A stretch of 25,549 bases of DNA from Larix sibirica. Its lineage: Eukaryota; Streptophyta; Pinopsida; Pinales; Pinaceae. Location of the stretch: positions 1 to 25,549 of the forward strand of contig NWUY0300037641.1 of the NCBI GenBank assembly GCA_004151065.3, in the 5' to 3' direction. A program made the position numbers and the translations under genes. Below the pieces are notes generated by a model, which saw only the letters and a program-made list of their open reading frames with translations, did no database searches and was not told the DNA's origin. This document shows, piece after piece, positions 9,814 to 21,278 of the stretch. Each line of letters opens with the position of its first letter. Positions within the stretch are counted from its first letter, which is position 1.

Positions 9814-10417
9814 GAAGTATTAGCCAAGTCACGTTTTTTTTGGATATATTGCTTTTACTTAAAATGTTAATCTAGTTCGTGTTCCATTATTGTTTTACAC
9901 ATGTACATATGTGCATAAATGTTAGCCAAATGAAATGACAATTGGTATTAATTTTTTAAGATATTTATGGTTGACCAAATAATTTGTGTGATTCATTGTA
10001 TTTACCAACTGAACTTGTTGTTATTCTACCTTTAAAACAAAGTGACTCCAAAAACTGCTTTGAAAGTAATGGGCCAACCCATTAACAAGGTTGTACCTAT
10101 TGTTCAAATAATCAAAGTAAGTGGAAGTATTTGACTTAATATAATTTGGGGATTGTAGTTTTGTTGGAAGTATTGGCATTGAGAATGAAGTTGCATGAAC
10201 CCTATCACAAAACCAAAATCATTGGTGTACTACCATAGAGCATTTAATGTGGCATCAAAAGCTAGTAGAAAGATCTAATGTGTCATCATTAACAATCATG
10301 GAGCCAAGTAACATCGTACTTCATTTTCTAGTAACCTAATGAAAATGTATGATGCTCGCATTTAGTCTTTGAAACCGTAGAAGTCAAAGCTAAGGTAGTC
10401 GTCATCTCTACTACTCG
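9814..10417. other. AT-rich spacer between two divergent LINEs, no gene seen
   Basis: This stretch separates the 5' ends of LINE-A (- strand) and LINE-B (+ strand). I see no long frame and no RNA gene. A small hairpin, TAATGGG-CCAA-CCCATTA, lies at 10067-10084. The last 50-100 bases are probably the 5' UTR of LINE-B, but no clean 5' boundary or target duplication is visible. Confidence 0.5.
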
Positions 10418-11598
10418 ATGCCTCTCATGGATTCATTGTCATCGGATCCTCCTTTGTCTTCACATTCAGATCGTGATTCCAGGGATATGAGGAAAATTAT
10501 TAACTTTGATTCCCAAGATTTGGTTTCAGATCTTCATCCTACAATCAACAATGGATTTGAAGCTCCCTTTAAGTTTGTCAAATTAGCCTCAATTCTAGAG
10601 GTAAAGTTAAACTCCTTGACAACAAAAAGGAAAGCTCTAGGTTTATTTGAAAGAGGATTGGTGGGACTCTTTACAGGGTTATGGCACTCATCAAATCTAT
10701 GGAGGTATGGCTGGAAAAAAACTAGCGGCCCCTAATCAAAGGACGAATGCAATTTCATTCATGCGGAAAGGGTTACTATGCTTTTATGTTTGAGCTCAAA
10801 GAGGATAGAGATTTTATTTTCAGTACTGGACACTATTTTATGGGATCTTGGGGAATTTATCTCAATCGATGGAGCATGACCTTTGATCCTAAGAAGGGCA
10901 TTGCATTAGCAATCCCAGTTTGGATTAAGCTTCCCCCTTGCCCTTGCACTATTTGTCATATGAGGATTTATTTGTAATCGAAAAATCCGTAGGAAAATAT
11001 ATTGATGAAGTAAATCCCAAACCCCCAATGTTTCCTTGTGCCCGAATCAATGTCGAATTCGTCATGGAAAAGGCCTTTCTAGAAGCAATAAATATGACAA
11101 TGGATGGATGGACCCATGCGTAGAAATTAGAATATGAATAGCTTCCTTTCAAGTGTAATACTTGTCATGAGTACGGTCACTTCACAAAGAACTATCTAAA
11201 GTCTCAGCCAAATGAGCCCCCAAATGCAACGGAAGAAGCTAAATGGCACTAAGTCTCTAAAAAAGGCAGGAAATCCCCCAACATTTGTCGCCCTTGTGGC
11301 TCCAGCTGGTGCCTCCTCTTCAAACCAGTTCAAGATTCTTTCATCCCCTAAGGAAGAGGAGTAAATGGAAAGAGACAAACAAAACGATGCAAGAACTCAG
11401 AAGCCCCAAAACATAGAGGATATATCGATTTTAGAAGAAATCGATCCCCAAGAAACCTACGTCCCCTTGCTTCCCTTGACTCCAATTCAAGAAATAGGTC
11501 CATACCATATTGGAATCCCCCAAAATGTAGTAGGAAGAATCTTAACTCGTCTTCAAGCCAATAAGCCCCAAGAAAAAAGTTCAGAGAGTGCCGAGTAG
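10418..11598 (+). pseudogene. LINE-B ORF1 (gag), broken
   Basis: An RNA-binding gag-like protein. It starts with MPLMDSLSSDPPLSSHSDR at 10418. A Ser/Asp-rich arm leads to the DUF4283 core (FHSCGKGYYAFMFELKEDRD, YFMGSWGIYLNRW, VWIKLPP) at about 10747-10940. A frameshift near 10940 leads to LHYLSYEDLFVIEKSVGKYI and ARINVEF. A TAG at about 11121-11123 precedes a zinc knuckle at 11154-11195 (CNTCHEYGHFTKNY) whose last Cys has become Tyr. The C-terminal tail, acidic and Pro/Gln-rich, is open at 11365-11598. Confidence 0.8.
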
Positions 11599-11699
11599 GA
11601 AAGATCAACCCCAAAAAAGACAGGCCTAGGAAGAAGAACCCTTCAACAACACAAAGAGGACCAAGCCCTCAATGAGCAACTGTTGGGAACATAGTCCTC

Positions 11700-14265
11700 T
11701 TTGGATAAACACATCAAAATTTCTATTCTAGCTCACACAATTAAGGACATCAAAGAAGAAGGCAAAGGGAAGGCACCACACACCACTAAGAAGTAATAAC
11801 AGTTGTCTCCTAGAATGAAAGTTCTCAAAAGCTCAAAGCAATTAGAAATATGATTTACAAAGACAGGATTTCCATTCTCCTCAACTAAGAGACCCTGCAG
11901 GTGATGCTTCTCATCTCTTGCAAAAGGTTTGGAATATGGGCATGGAAAAGCAACGAGTGCACATGGAGACTTGGGAGGCATAGAAACTCTATGGGACTCC
12001 AGGAAATATGCTCTAATTAGCCATCTGAAAGATGAAAACTCGTCATTAATGGAGTTGGAAGATGTTGACTCCAAGGATCAAATTAGTATATGCAACGTTT
12101 ATGGCATAGTACAATATTGAAGAAAAGCAAGGTTCTAACAGTCATTGTGCCTTTTGAAAAGCATAGAAGTCTCTCAAATCCTTATGGTGGAAGGGAATTT
12201 TAATGCCACAATATCGCATAAAGAAAGAAGAGATGGTAGCCTTATTCACAATCCCTTCGGTGAGAGTATGGAGGATCTTATTGTTGATTTGGACCTAGTT
12301 GACGTTGCTCCAAATAATGATACTTTCACTTGGTCATAAAGAATAATAGGGCCATGCCATATTTTTGCCTGTCTATACAAGTTTCTGGCTCTCAGTTCTT
12401 TGTTTCAAAACAACCTTCAACTGCATGTCAAAATTTTACCCTTAGTAGTATCTGATCACAAACCACTTTAATCACAGAACCCTCAGAAGATCTAGGCTCG
12501 ATTCCATTCTGCTTCAATCTGATGTGGTTGAGGCATGAGGAGGTCTGGAATATTATCAAGGACTCTTGGTCCCCCCCATCTCCGGATCCCCGACCTTTCT
12601 ATGGGAATCAAAACTACGTCTTGTCAAGAGGGCCATCAAATATTGGGTGAAAGTAAATTTTCAATCGCATGAGCATTGGAGGTAGGAAATCCAATCTAAT
12701 CATTAAGAGAGGCAACATATGATGGAAACAACTGAAATCAACCTAAAATTGCTTCAAAAAGAGCGACAACTAAGTGTTAATCTCCAAGAATCCTTTCGTT
12801 AGGAAGAAGAATCTTAGCGGATTAAATCTAGAGCTCTCTAGATCAAGGCTGGGGATGATAATACAACTTTATTTCATAACTAGGAGAAGTAGAGGCTTCA
12901 TAAGAACATTATTAGATAACTTTGCAATGAAAAAAAAGAGATTGTAACTAGCACTTAAGCAATTAGAGAAGAATTCTATCAACATTTTAATGGAGTTACG
13001 AAGCACACATCCAGATGCTAAAGTTGAAATATTGGATAGTATACCATTAATGGTAACTATGGAGGAAAACAATTGGCTTAGTCGATTGATTGCAGAGGAT
13101 GAAGTAAAGAATTATATATGGTTCCTTCATCCAAATAAGGCTCCAGGGCCGAATGGTTTTTCCATAAGTTTTTTTAGATCCAGATGTGAAATTATAAAGA
13201 TGGACCTTTTTTTCCTTAATTCCCAAATAAATGTGTCCCACCTCCCTCTCTGGGTTTCAAACAATTTCTTTGTGTAATTTGGCCTATAAAATTCTCACCA
13301 AGGTTATTGCAAACCAACTCAAAATTGTCCTAACAAAATTGATTTCAAAGCGCTAGGGAGGTTTCCTTGTAAAAAGAAAAATCTCAAACAATATTATCCT
13401 TATTCGAGAGGTGATCCATGCTAGCATTAGCAGAAAAGAACAAGGGATGGTGGTCAAGTTGGATATGGCAAATGCCTTCAATCGGGTAAGAAAAAAAATT
13501 GTGTTTGGGTGATGGAAAGCATGGGATTCTCTCTGCAAGTGAGGAATTGGATTTATTCCTACAAAGGGAGTCCCTGGATATCCCCTCTAGTCAATGGTCA
13601 TTGTGCCTCCTTTTTGCAGGCCTCTAGTGGCCTCTATGAGGGTTGTCCCCTCTCTCTTTTCATGTATATCATAATGGCAGAGGTGCGCAACCGAAGACTA
13701 GACAAGGCCCGTAAATAAGGATACCTTCCTAGTATCATGCTCGCAAGAGGAATTAAAGCAGTCAATCACACTTAGTTTGCAAATGATACCATTCTCCTTG
13801 GGGGTACTTCTGTTGTTATTGCTTAGTTTTCAAAGAGATCTTAGACTTCTTCATTGAAGCATATGGAGGGAAATTTAGTGAACATAAATGTCAAATATCT
13901 GGTTGGAATATTTCTCCGGCTCAATAACAATGGATCTCTCATATTCTTGGCTTCATGGGTAAGACTAAGTGGTCTTCTTTTAAATTTCTAGGCATTCTAG
14001 TCTCAAGTAGAAAGGTTAAATCTGCTAATTGGTTAGGAATTCTGTCCAAGTTCAGCTCCACTTTGCAAGCATGGGGAGCTCGATGGTTAAATATATTCAG
14101 GAAAATCACCATCATTGATGGCTCCCACCTTTGGTTGCAAAACCCATCCTTTTTCTTTGTAAAATAAAGCATTATAAAACCCAACTATGGCAATTATCCA
14201 CATGGATTAAGACAAGGAAGGCACTTAGTTTGGATTATATGCAGATTTAGGAATAATTGCTTTGT
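11700..14265 (+). pseudogene. LINE-B ORF2: endonuclease-RT, degenerate, first copy
   Basis: The endonuclease start is hard to follow: only ILL-stop-ET (11877-11894) marks the usual QETK, its Gln codon now TAA. Then come GLEYGHGKATSAHGDLGGI, CNVYG, and EGNFN (GNFN at 12193-12204) where GGDFN is expected, so the catalytic Asp is Asn. A late SDHKP is kept. RT: NKAPGPNGF, KLDMANAF (Asp at 13462-13464), SSGLYEGCPLS, then a TAG followed by FAND (13776-13787) where FADD is expected. The thumb (KFLGILVSSRKVKSANWLGI, WGARWLNIFRKITIIDG) is well kept, followed by HLVW and a frameshift. Many stops and shifts; certainly non-functional. Confidence 0.8.
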
Positions 14266-14287
14266 TGATTAATTATTTCCCTTTTAA

Positions 14288-15548
14288 TGACTAATGTGTT
14301 ACAAGGATAGTAATAAACTAGTGGTTTAGCAGAATATGAAGGAACCATGTTCCATTTGAAAGTGTCTATGACTCAACACCCAGAAGGAACGTCATTTTTT
14401 ACTAATGAAGTTCCAGTTATCTGAAGACGCGGGAAGATGATGAATGAGCATTACCAGTTTTGTTAAAAACACTTCTAGTTTTGTGAGAGCAGGTGCGCTT
14501 ATCAAGAAGACATTGGAAGAAGATTCAACACCACTCATAGATCAATAATAAGAAGCCTAGACGAATCTACAGAACACTTGGCGAACACTTAACATATTCA
14601 AAACAATGCCATATCACTATTTTTGATCTCAAGTGATCACACCAACACACTTGGTGCTAACTACATGAAGATCTTTAAATGGTCTAGATGTTAGCTATTA
14701 AAATAAAAGATACAATTTTTATATTTAAACTAGAAGGGAGCAACTAGCAAGCCTAGTTCCCATTTTGTATGAACTTGGTTATTATTGTAGTTTGAGAGAA
14801 GAGATTAAGTTTTGTGATGTTAAAACAATTATTTTCAAGCAAACGAAGAATCTTATTTTCCCAGCTTATTGAGTAATCCTATTGTTCATGTTGCACATTG
14901 GATTAGGGCCCATCCACAGGTGATCACAGGGACCTGTGTGTTAAATTATATTTATTGCTTTCGTATGAATATTGATAGAACATAGTGGATAGTGTAGATT
15001 TACTACAATTGTAAAAGATTAACAGTATTTCAACATATTAGCTTTGATGAATTGTTTCTGCACTTTTAATTCATTACAAATGTTTCTTTATTGTTTCTAC
15101 AATTTCAAATTGAATATCTATTTTTATCACATGAGATATTGTCATATGAGCTCGCTAAGCATTAAAAGTTCCAAGTTTGTTTTGTTACTTACTCGTAATT
15201 TGATGTAATCTGAATACCTGTACTCGGTGTGTGAATGGTAGGGTATGTCGGGGGGTTTCCTCAAAAGGTTTGACTAAAACTAGGTGAGGAGATTTATGAA
15301 ACTTTCCTATGAGACCACTGATAAAGGGATAGATTCCTAGTCAAATGAGGGTATCCATGTCCCTTGCAACCCATGGATCATAGACTAAACTTTATTTTTC
15401 TTTTTACCAACAATCCTTTTAATTCTTTTTAATATTAAATACTACTAGGCATCATTAGAGTTTCTCTGTAGGTTGCACATATTGTGAAGGACCCTCAGAA
15501 GTTTGTACAAAACCCTGGGTTGATGATTAAAGGGAAGGTTCATATACA
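14288..15548 (+). repeat. Gypsy 5' LTR, partial, first copy
   Basis: Same sequence as 18287-19547 in the duplicate. It starts at a candidate TGAC boundary just after the LINE-B remnant and stops at the N before its 3' end. A TATA-like TATATTTAAA lies at 14720-14729. I see no coding frame. Confidence 0.5.
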
Positions 15549-15549
15549 N
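15549..15549. other. Single N, probable contig join
   Basis: The N sits between LTR sequence (...GGTTCATATACA) and LINE-B ORF1 tail sequence (CTTCAAGCCAATAAGC...), which is the start of the second copy. In the second copy the LTR continues past this point into the primer-binding site, so the break is not a natural element boundary. Confidence 0.85.
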
Positions 15550-18500
15550 CTTCAAGCCAATAAGCCCCAAGAAAAAAGTTCAGAGAGTGCCGAGTAGGAA
15601 AGATCAACCCCAAAAAAGACAGGCCTAGGAAGAAGAACCCTTCAACAACACAAAGAGGACCAAGCCCTCAATGAGCAACTGTTGGGAACATAGTCCTCTT
15701 TGGATAAACACATCAAAATTTCTATTCTAGCTCACACAATTAAGGACATCAAAGAAGAAGGCAAAGGGAAGGCACCACACACCACTAAGAAGTAATAACA
15801 GTTGTCTCCTAGAATGAAAGTTCTCAAAAGCTCAAAGCAATTAGAAATATGATTTACAAAGACAGGATTTCCATTCTCCTCATCTAAGAGACCCTGCAGG
15901 TGATGCTTCTCATCTCTTGCAAAAGGTTTGGAATATGGGCATGGAAAAGCAACGAGTGCACATGGAGACTTGGGAGGCATAGAAACTCTATGGGACTCCA
16001 GGAAATATGCTCTAATTAGCCATCTGAAAGATGAAAACTCGTCATTAATGGAGTTGGAAGATGTTGACTCCAAGGATCAAATTAGTATATGCAACGTTTA
16101 TGGCATAGTACAATATTGAAGAAAAGCAAGGTTCTAACAGTCATTGTGCCTTTTGAAAAGCATAGAAGTCTCTCAAATCCTTATGGTGGAAGGGAATTTT
16201 AATGCCACAATATCGCATAAAGAAAGAAGAGATGGTAGCCTTATTCACAATCCCTTCGGTGAGAGTATGGAGGATCTTATTGTTGATTTGGACCTAGTTG
16301 ACGTTGCTCCAAAGAATGATACTTTCACTTGGTCATAAAGAATAATAGGGCCATGCCATATTTTTGCCTGTCTATACAAGTTTCTGGCTCTCAGTTCTTT
16401 GTTTCAAAACAACCTTCAACTGCATGTCAAAATTTTACCCTTAGTAGTATCTGATCACAAACCACTTTAATCACAGAACCCTCAGAAGATCTAGGCTCGA
16501 TTCCATTCTGCTTCAATCTGATGTGGTTGAGGCATGAGGAGGTCTGGAATATTATCAAGGACTCTTGGTCCCCCCCATCTCCGGATCCCCGACCTTTCTA
16601 TGGGAATCAAAACTACGTCTTGTCAAGAGGGCCATCAAATATTGGGTGAAAGTAAATTTTCAATCGCATGAGCATTGGAGGTAGGAAATCCAATCTAATC
16701 ATTAAGAGAGGCAACATATGATGGAAACAACTGAAATCAACCTAAAATTGCTTCAAAAAGAGCGACAACTAAGTGTTAATCTCCAAGAATCCTTTCGTTA
16801 GGAAGAAGAATCTTAGCGGATTAAATCTAGAGCTCTCTAGATCAAGGCTGGGGATGATAATACAACTTTATTTCATAACTAGGAGAAGTAGAGGCTTCAT
16901 AAGAACATTATTAGATAACTTTGCAATGAAAAAAAAGAGATTGTAACTAGCACTTAAGCAATTAGAGAAGAATTCTATCAACATTTTAATGGAGTTACGA
17001 AGCGCACATCCAGATGCTAAAGTTGAAATATTGGATAGTATACCATTAATGGTAACTATGGAGGAAAACAATTGGCTTAGTCGATTGATTGCAGAGGATG
17101 AAGTAAAGAATTATATATGGTTCCTTCATCCAAATAAGGCTCCAGGGCCGAATGGTTTTTCCATAAGTTTTTTTAGATCCAGATGTGAAATTATAAAGAT
17201 GGACCTTTTTTTCCTTAATTCCCAAATAAATGTGTCCCACCTCCCTCTCTGGGTTTCAAACAATTTCTTTGTGTAATTTGGCCTATAAAATTCTCACCAA
17301 GGTTATTGCAAACCAACTCAAAATTGTCCTAACAAAATTGATTTCAAAGCGCTAGGGAGGTTTCCTTGTAAAAAGAAAAATCTCAAACAATATTATCCTT
17401 ATTCGAGAGGTGATCCATGCTAGCATTAGCAGAAAAGAACAAGGGATGGTGGTCAAGTTGGATATGGCAAATGCCTTCAATCGGGTAAGAAAAAAAATTG
17501 TGTTTGGGTGATGGAAAGCATGGGATTCTCTCTGCAAGTGAGGAATTGGATTTATTCCTACAAAGGGAGTCCCTGGATATCCCCTCTAGTCAATGGTCAT
17601 TGTGCCTCCTTTTTGCAGGCCTCTAGTGGCCTCTATGAGGGTTGTCCCCTCTCTCTTTTCATGTATATCATAATGGCAGAGGTGTGCAACCGAAGACTAG
17701 AGAAGGCCCGTAAATAAGGATACCTTCCTAGTATCATGCTCGCAAGAGGAATTAAAGCAGTCAATCACACTTAGTTTGCAAATGATACCATTCTCCTTGG
17801 GGGTACTTCTGTTGTTATTGCTTAGTTTTCAAAGAGATCTTAGACTTCTTCATTGAAGCATATGGAGGGAAATTTAGTGAACATAAATGTCAAATATCTG
17901 GTTGGAATATTTCTCCGGCTCAATAACAATGGATCTCTCATATTCTTGGCTTCATGGGTAAGACTAAGTGGTCTTCTTTTAAATTTCTAGGCATTCTAGT
18001 CTCAAGTAGAAAGGTTAAATCTGCTAATTGGTTAGGAATTCTGTCCAAGTTCAGCTCCACTTTGCAAGCATGGGGAGCTCGATGGTTAAATATATTCAGG
18101 AAAATCACCATCATTGATGGCTCCCACCTTTGGTTGCAAAACCCATCCTTTTTCTTTGTAAAATAAAGCATTATAAAACCCAACTATGGCAATTATCCAC
18201 ATAGATTAAGACAAGGAAGGCACTTAGTTTGGATTATATGCAAATTTAGGAATAATTGCTTTGTTGATTAATTATTTCCCTTTTAATGACTAATGTGTTA
18301 CAAGGATAGTAATAAACTAGTGGTTTAGCAGAATATGAAGGAACCATGTTCCATTTGAAAGTGTCTATGACTCAACACCCAGAAGGAACGTCATTTTTTA
18401 CTAATGAAGTTCCAGTTATCTGAAGACGCGGGAAGATGATGAATGAGCATTACCAGTTTTGTTAAAAACACTTCTAGTTTTGTGAGAGCAGGTGCGCTTA

Positions 18501-19547
18501 TCAAGAAGACATTGGAAGAAGATTCAACACCACTCATAGATCAATAATAAGAAGCCTAGACGAATCTACAGAACACTTGGCGAACACTTAACATATTCAA
18601 AACAATGCCATATCACTATTTTTGATCTCAAGTGATCACACCAACACACTTGGTGCTAACTACATGAAGATCTTTAAATGGTCTAGATGTTAGCTATTAA
18701 AATAAAAGATACAATTTTTATATTTAAACTAGAAGGGAGCAACTAGCAAGCCTAGTGCCCATTTTGTATGAACTCGGTTATTATTGCAGTTTGAGAGAAG
18801 AGATTAAGTTTTGTGATGTTAAAACAATTATTTTCAAGCAAACGAAGAATCTTATTTTCCCAGCTTATTGAGTAATCCTATTGTTCATGTTGCACATTGG
18901 ATTAGGGCCCATCCACAGGTGATCACAGGGACCTGTGTGTTAAATTATATTTATTGCTTTCGTATGAATATTGATAGAACATAGTGGATAGTGTAGATTT
19001 ACTACAATTGTAAAAGATTAACAGTATTTCAACATATTAGCTTTGATGAATTGTTTCTGCACTTTTAATTCATTACAAATGTTTCTTTATTGTTTCTACA
19101 ATTTCAAATTGAATATCTATTTTTATCACATGAGATATTGTCATATGAGCTCGCTAAGCATTAAAAGTTCCAAGTTTGTTTTGTTACTTACTCGTAATTT
19201 GATGTAATCTGAATACCTGTACTCGGTGTGTGAATGGTAGGGTATGTCGGGGGGTTTCCTCAAAAGGTTTGACTAAAACTAGGTGAGGAGATTTATGAAA
19301 CTTTCCTATGAGACCACTGATAAAGGGATAGATTCCTAGTCAAATGAGGGTATCCATGTCCCTTGCAACCCATGGATCATAGACTAAACTTTATTTTTCT
19401 TTTTACCAACAATCCTTTTAATTCTTTTTAATATTAAATACTACTAGGCATCATTAGAGTTTCTCTGTAGGTTGCACATATTGTGAAGGACCCTCAGAAG
19501 TTTGTACAAAACCCTGGGTTGATGATTAAAGGAAAGGTTTAGATACA
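15550..19547. repeat. Second copy of the 3998-bp duplication
   Basis: Repeats 11551-15548. Substitutions include CAACTA/CATCTA in the endonuclease and GCGCAA/GTGCAA in RT. The decay pattern of LINE-B is otherwise shared, and only this copy is joined to the real downstream sequence (LTR end, primer site, gag). Confidence 0.9.
15699..18264 (+). pseudogene. LINE-B ORF2: endonuclease-RT, degenerate, second copy
   Basis: Same gene as 11700-14265, present twice because of the duplicated stretch. It shows the same GNFN (16192-16203) and FAND substitutions, the same stops and the same well-kept thumb. Small differences: SAHPD for STHPD at the start of the RT fingers, CNRRLEKARK for RNRRLDKARK after the GCPLS box. 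It should be counted once. Confidence 0.8.
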
Positions 19548-19611
19548 ACACTCTTGCTGGCATCTTGTCCCAATAGGATATAGTATTGTTGATGTTTGAT
19601 TAACCCCGTCA
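18287..19611 (+). repeat. Candidate 5' LTR of the gypsy element
   Basis: The right end is well placed: GTCA at 19608-19611, four bases before the primer-binding site. The left end is proposed at TGAC (18287), which makes a TGAC...GTCA inverted terminus and an LTR of about 1.3 kb right where LINE-B coding stops. A TATA-like TATATTTAAA lies at 18719-18728. No second LTR is in the window, so the left end cannot be confirmed. Confidence 0.5.
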
Positions 19612-19615
19612 CTGT

Positions 19616-19633
19616 TGGCATCGTTGTCGGGGA
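19616..19633 (+). other. Primer-binding site, tRNA-Asp type, mutated
   Basis: TGGCATCGTTGTCGGGGA matches the complement of the plant tRNA-Asp 3' end (TGGCGCCGTTGCCGGGGA) at 15 of 18 positions. All three differences are C/G to T/A transitions, at CG or CNG-type sites on one strand or the other. It marks the LTR/leader boundary and the + orientation of the element. Confidence 0.8.
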
Positions 19634-20946
19634 GGCATGCCAAACCACAATGAAACTAACAATATTAATTAGTTTTTATTGATTTTTGCATAAGTGATAC
19701 GTAGGTTAAGGTCAGGAGGAACAAGCAAGCAAGAAGTAGATGTGTTATTTCAAGTAAGTCTTTCGTTTGACCTACTATCATTTTTTTTCTTTCTTCTATT
19801 CTGCAATTGGCGTAGTGATCTACCTATTTATAAACAAACAAAATCTTAAAAATTATACAAAACCCCCCATAAAACTTCAAAAAAAATTATATAAAAAAAC
19901 ACATAGAAAAGGAGGGTTAGCAAGAACATTCTTAGTTCCAAAGTAGCATGAATTCCTAGGGCCAGGGATGAGTTTGGACGATTCATACTCAATTCGACTT
20001 CAAGCCACAACAGAACTGAAGAGGACAATCCTCCCAATCCACCTAAAGGATCTAATTCATCACATCACCAGTGTATGCCAAGACGGAGACAAGGTCTCTT
20101 AGGGTCAAAAAATGATTCGTCTAACCACAAATACTCTAACACAATGGAATATGGGAACAACTATGCTATCGATGAGAAAAATGCAGAACAACCCCCTATC
20201 TATGATTTCCCCATTGGAGGAGTTCATGGTATTGAGGCCATAATGAAAAATATTAACCCTACTGCCTTACCTAACTTCCTTGGACTAGCCTCAAAAGACC
20301 CGCATACCTTCCTATTTGAATTTTAGGTGGTATGTCGGACCTGCGATATTACCATGGATGCACAGAAACTGAAACTATTTCCCTCAACTTTAAAAGACTC
20401 TACGCTCACGTGGTTCATGAGTTTATAACCAAATAGTATTTTCACCTCGGAGTAGATGAAGGAGACCTTCACTAATAAATATAGGGATTATTGTAAGGGA
20501 AGAGAAACAAGAGATGAGATTTTTAGAATGGTACAAGGACCAAACGAGTCATTAGAAGAAGATGAATAACATTTTCAAATCAGTTGTAAGAGAGCTCACT
20601 CCTGCACCTTAGATGACGAATCTATCAAACTTATACTCCTTAGAGGGGTGAGATAGGAATTCACGGAAACCCTGAACCTATTATCTGATGGTGATATCTA
20701 TCAAAAGAGTTACGATCAGATCAAACAAATATTCAAAAACCACTGTCAGTCCACATGATGTAAACCTAGGGGGAGAGACCTCTCTTTCGAGCTAGTTATA
20801 CCCTCTGGTTCCACCATCACCGAGTCAGACTTGGCGACTCTCCTAGATGACCTAAAATCAAACATTCTACACTCTATGGAATTACAAATGGATTCTATTC
20901 AAGCCAAGTTAAAAGGAAGAATCGGATACATCCATATCCATTTTGG

Positions 20947-20985
20947 TGCCCTGATTGTAGGAAGAAACACAAAAAGAATGAGTGT
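20947..20985 (+). other. Gag zinc knuckle 1, CX2CX3HX4C
   Basis: Reads C-PD-C-RKK-H-KKNE-C, with all four metal ligands present. The spacing has three residues between the second Cys and His, one fewer than the classic CX2CX4HX4C retroviral knuckle. It is one base out of frame with the capsid part before it. Confidence 0.65.
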
Positions 20986-21029
20986 CCCCTAAACCTAATG
21001 AAAGTTAGTGCTATAAAAGTTGAATGCTA

Positions 21030-21065
21030 TGCAATTTTGCTGAAAAACACTCCACGGATAAATGT
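21030..21065 (+). other. Gag zinc knuckle 2, one Cys lost
   Basis: Reads C-NFAEK-H-STDK-C. It matches knuckle 1 if one codon (the second Cys) has been deleted: C-NF-[missing]-AEK-H-STDK-C. It lies about 45 bases after knuckle 1 in a different frame, so at least one frameshift separates them. Confidence 0.55.
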
Positions 21066-21224
21066 CCTTACCTGGGATCATTGAAAGCAAATCTCTATGA
21101 ACCACAAGAAACTTTGAAACCTCTCTGTTATATAAATACCAAGAGACCAGGTTTACATAAAACTTTTCAGCACCCTTATGGTCAATCTCAATACCAAAAT
21201 TTCCAAGGGAAGCAACCATATGCT

Positions 21225-21278
21225 CAACCTCCTTACCAACAGACCTATAATCAACCACCATTTCAGCAGACCTATGGG
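21225..21278 (+). repeat. 27-bp tandem repeat in the gag linker
   Basis: Two adjacent 27-base units encode QPPYQQTYN and QPPFQQTYG, inside a wider Gln/Pro/Tyr-rich stretch (21176-21335). It is a low-complexity, probably disordered linker between the knuckles and the protease. Confidence 0.65.

Larger units (their letters stand above)
10418..14287 (+). mobile_element. LINE-B: second L1-type LINE, 3'-truncated and inactive
   Basis: A plant L1-type LINE on the + strand, of a different subfamily from LINE-A: motif wording differs throughout (KLDMANAF against KLDLSKAF, APGPNGF against SPGSDGF). It has ORF1 with DUF4283 and zinc knuckle, then endonuclease and RT up to the thumb. zf-RVT, RNase H, 3' UTR and poly(A) are missing. 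Recognisable coding stops around 14265, about 20 bases before a candidate LTR start at 14288, so an LTR retrotransposon insertion may have cut it. Decay is heavier than in LINE-A, and two catalytic residues are replaced. Confidence 0.8.
11551..15548. repeat. First copy of a 3998-bp near-identical direct duplication
   Basis: Matches 15550-19547 at a constant offset of 3999 with about 13 visible differences (roughly 0.3%). Three of those sit in the last 20 bases beside the N. It spans the LINE-B ORF1 tail, LINE-B ORF2 and most of the gypsy 5' LTR. Best explained as an unmerged, probably allelic, contig overlap. Confidence 0.9.

Noticed and set aside
10067-10084. Hairpin TAATGGG-CCAA-CCCATTA as a terminator
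   Set aside because: A 7-bp stem alone in AT-rich eukaryotic spacer, with no gene ending there and no T tract.
11551-19547. The 4-kb direct copies as the two LTRs of one element
   Set aside because: They contain LINE coding sequence, meet at an N, and only the second is followed by the primer-binding site.
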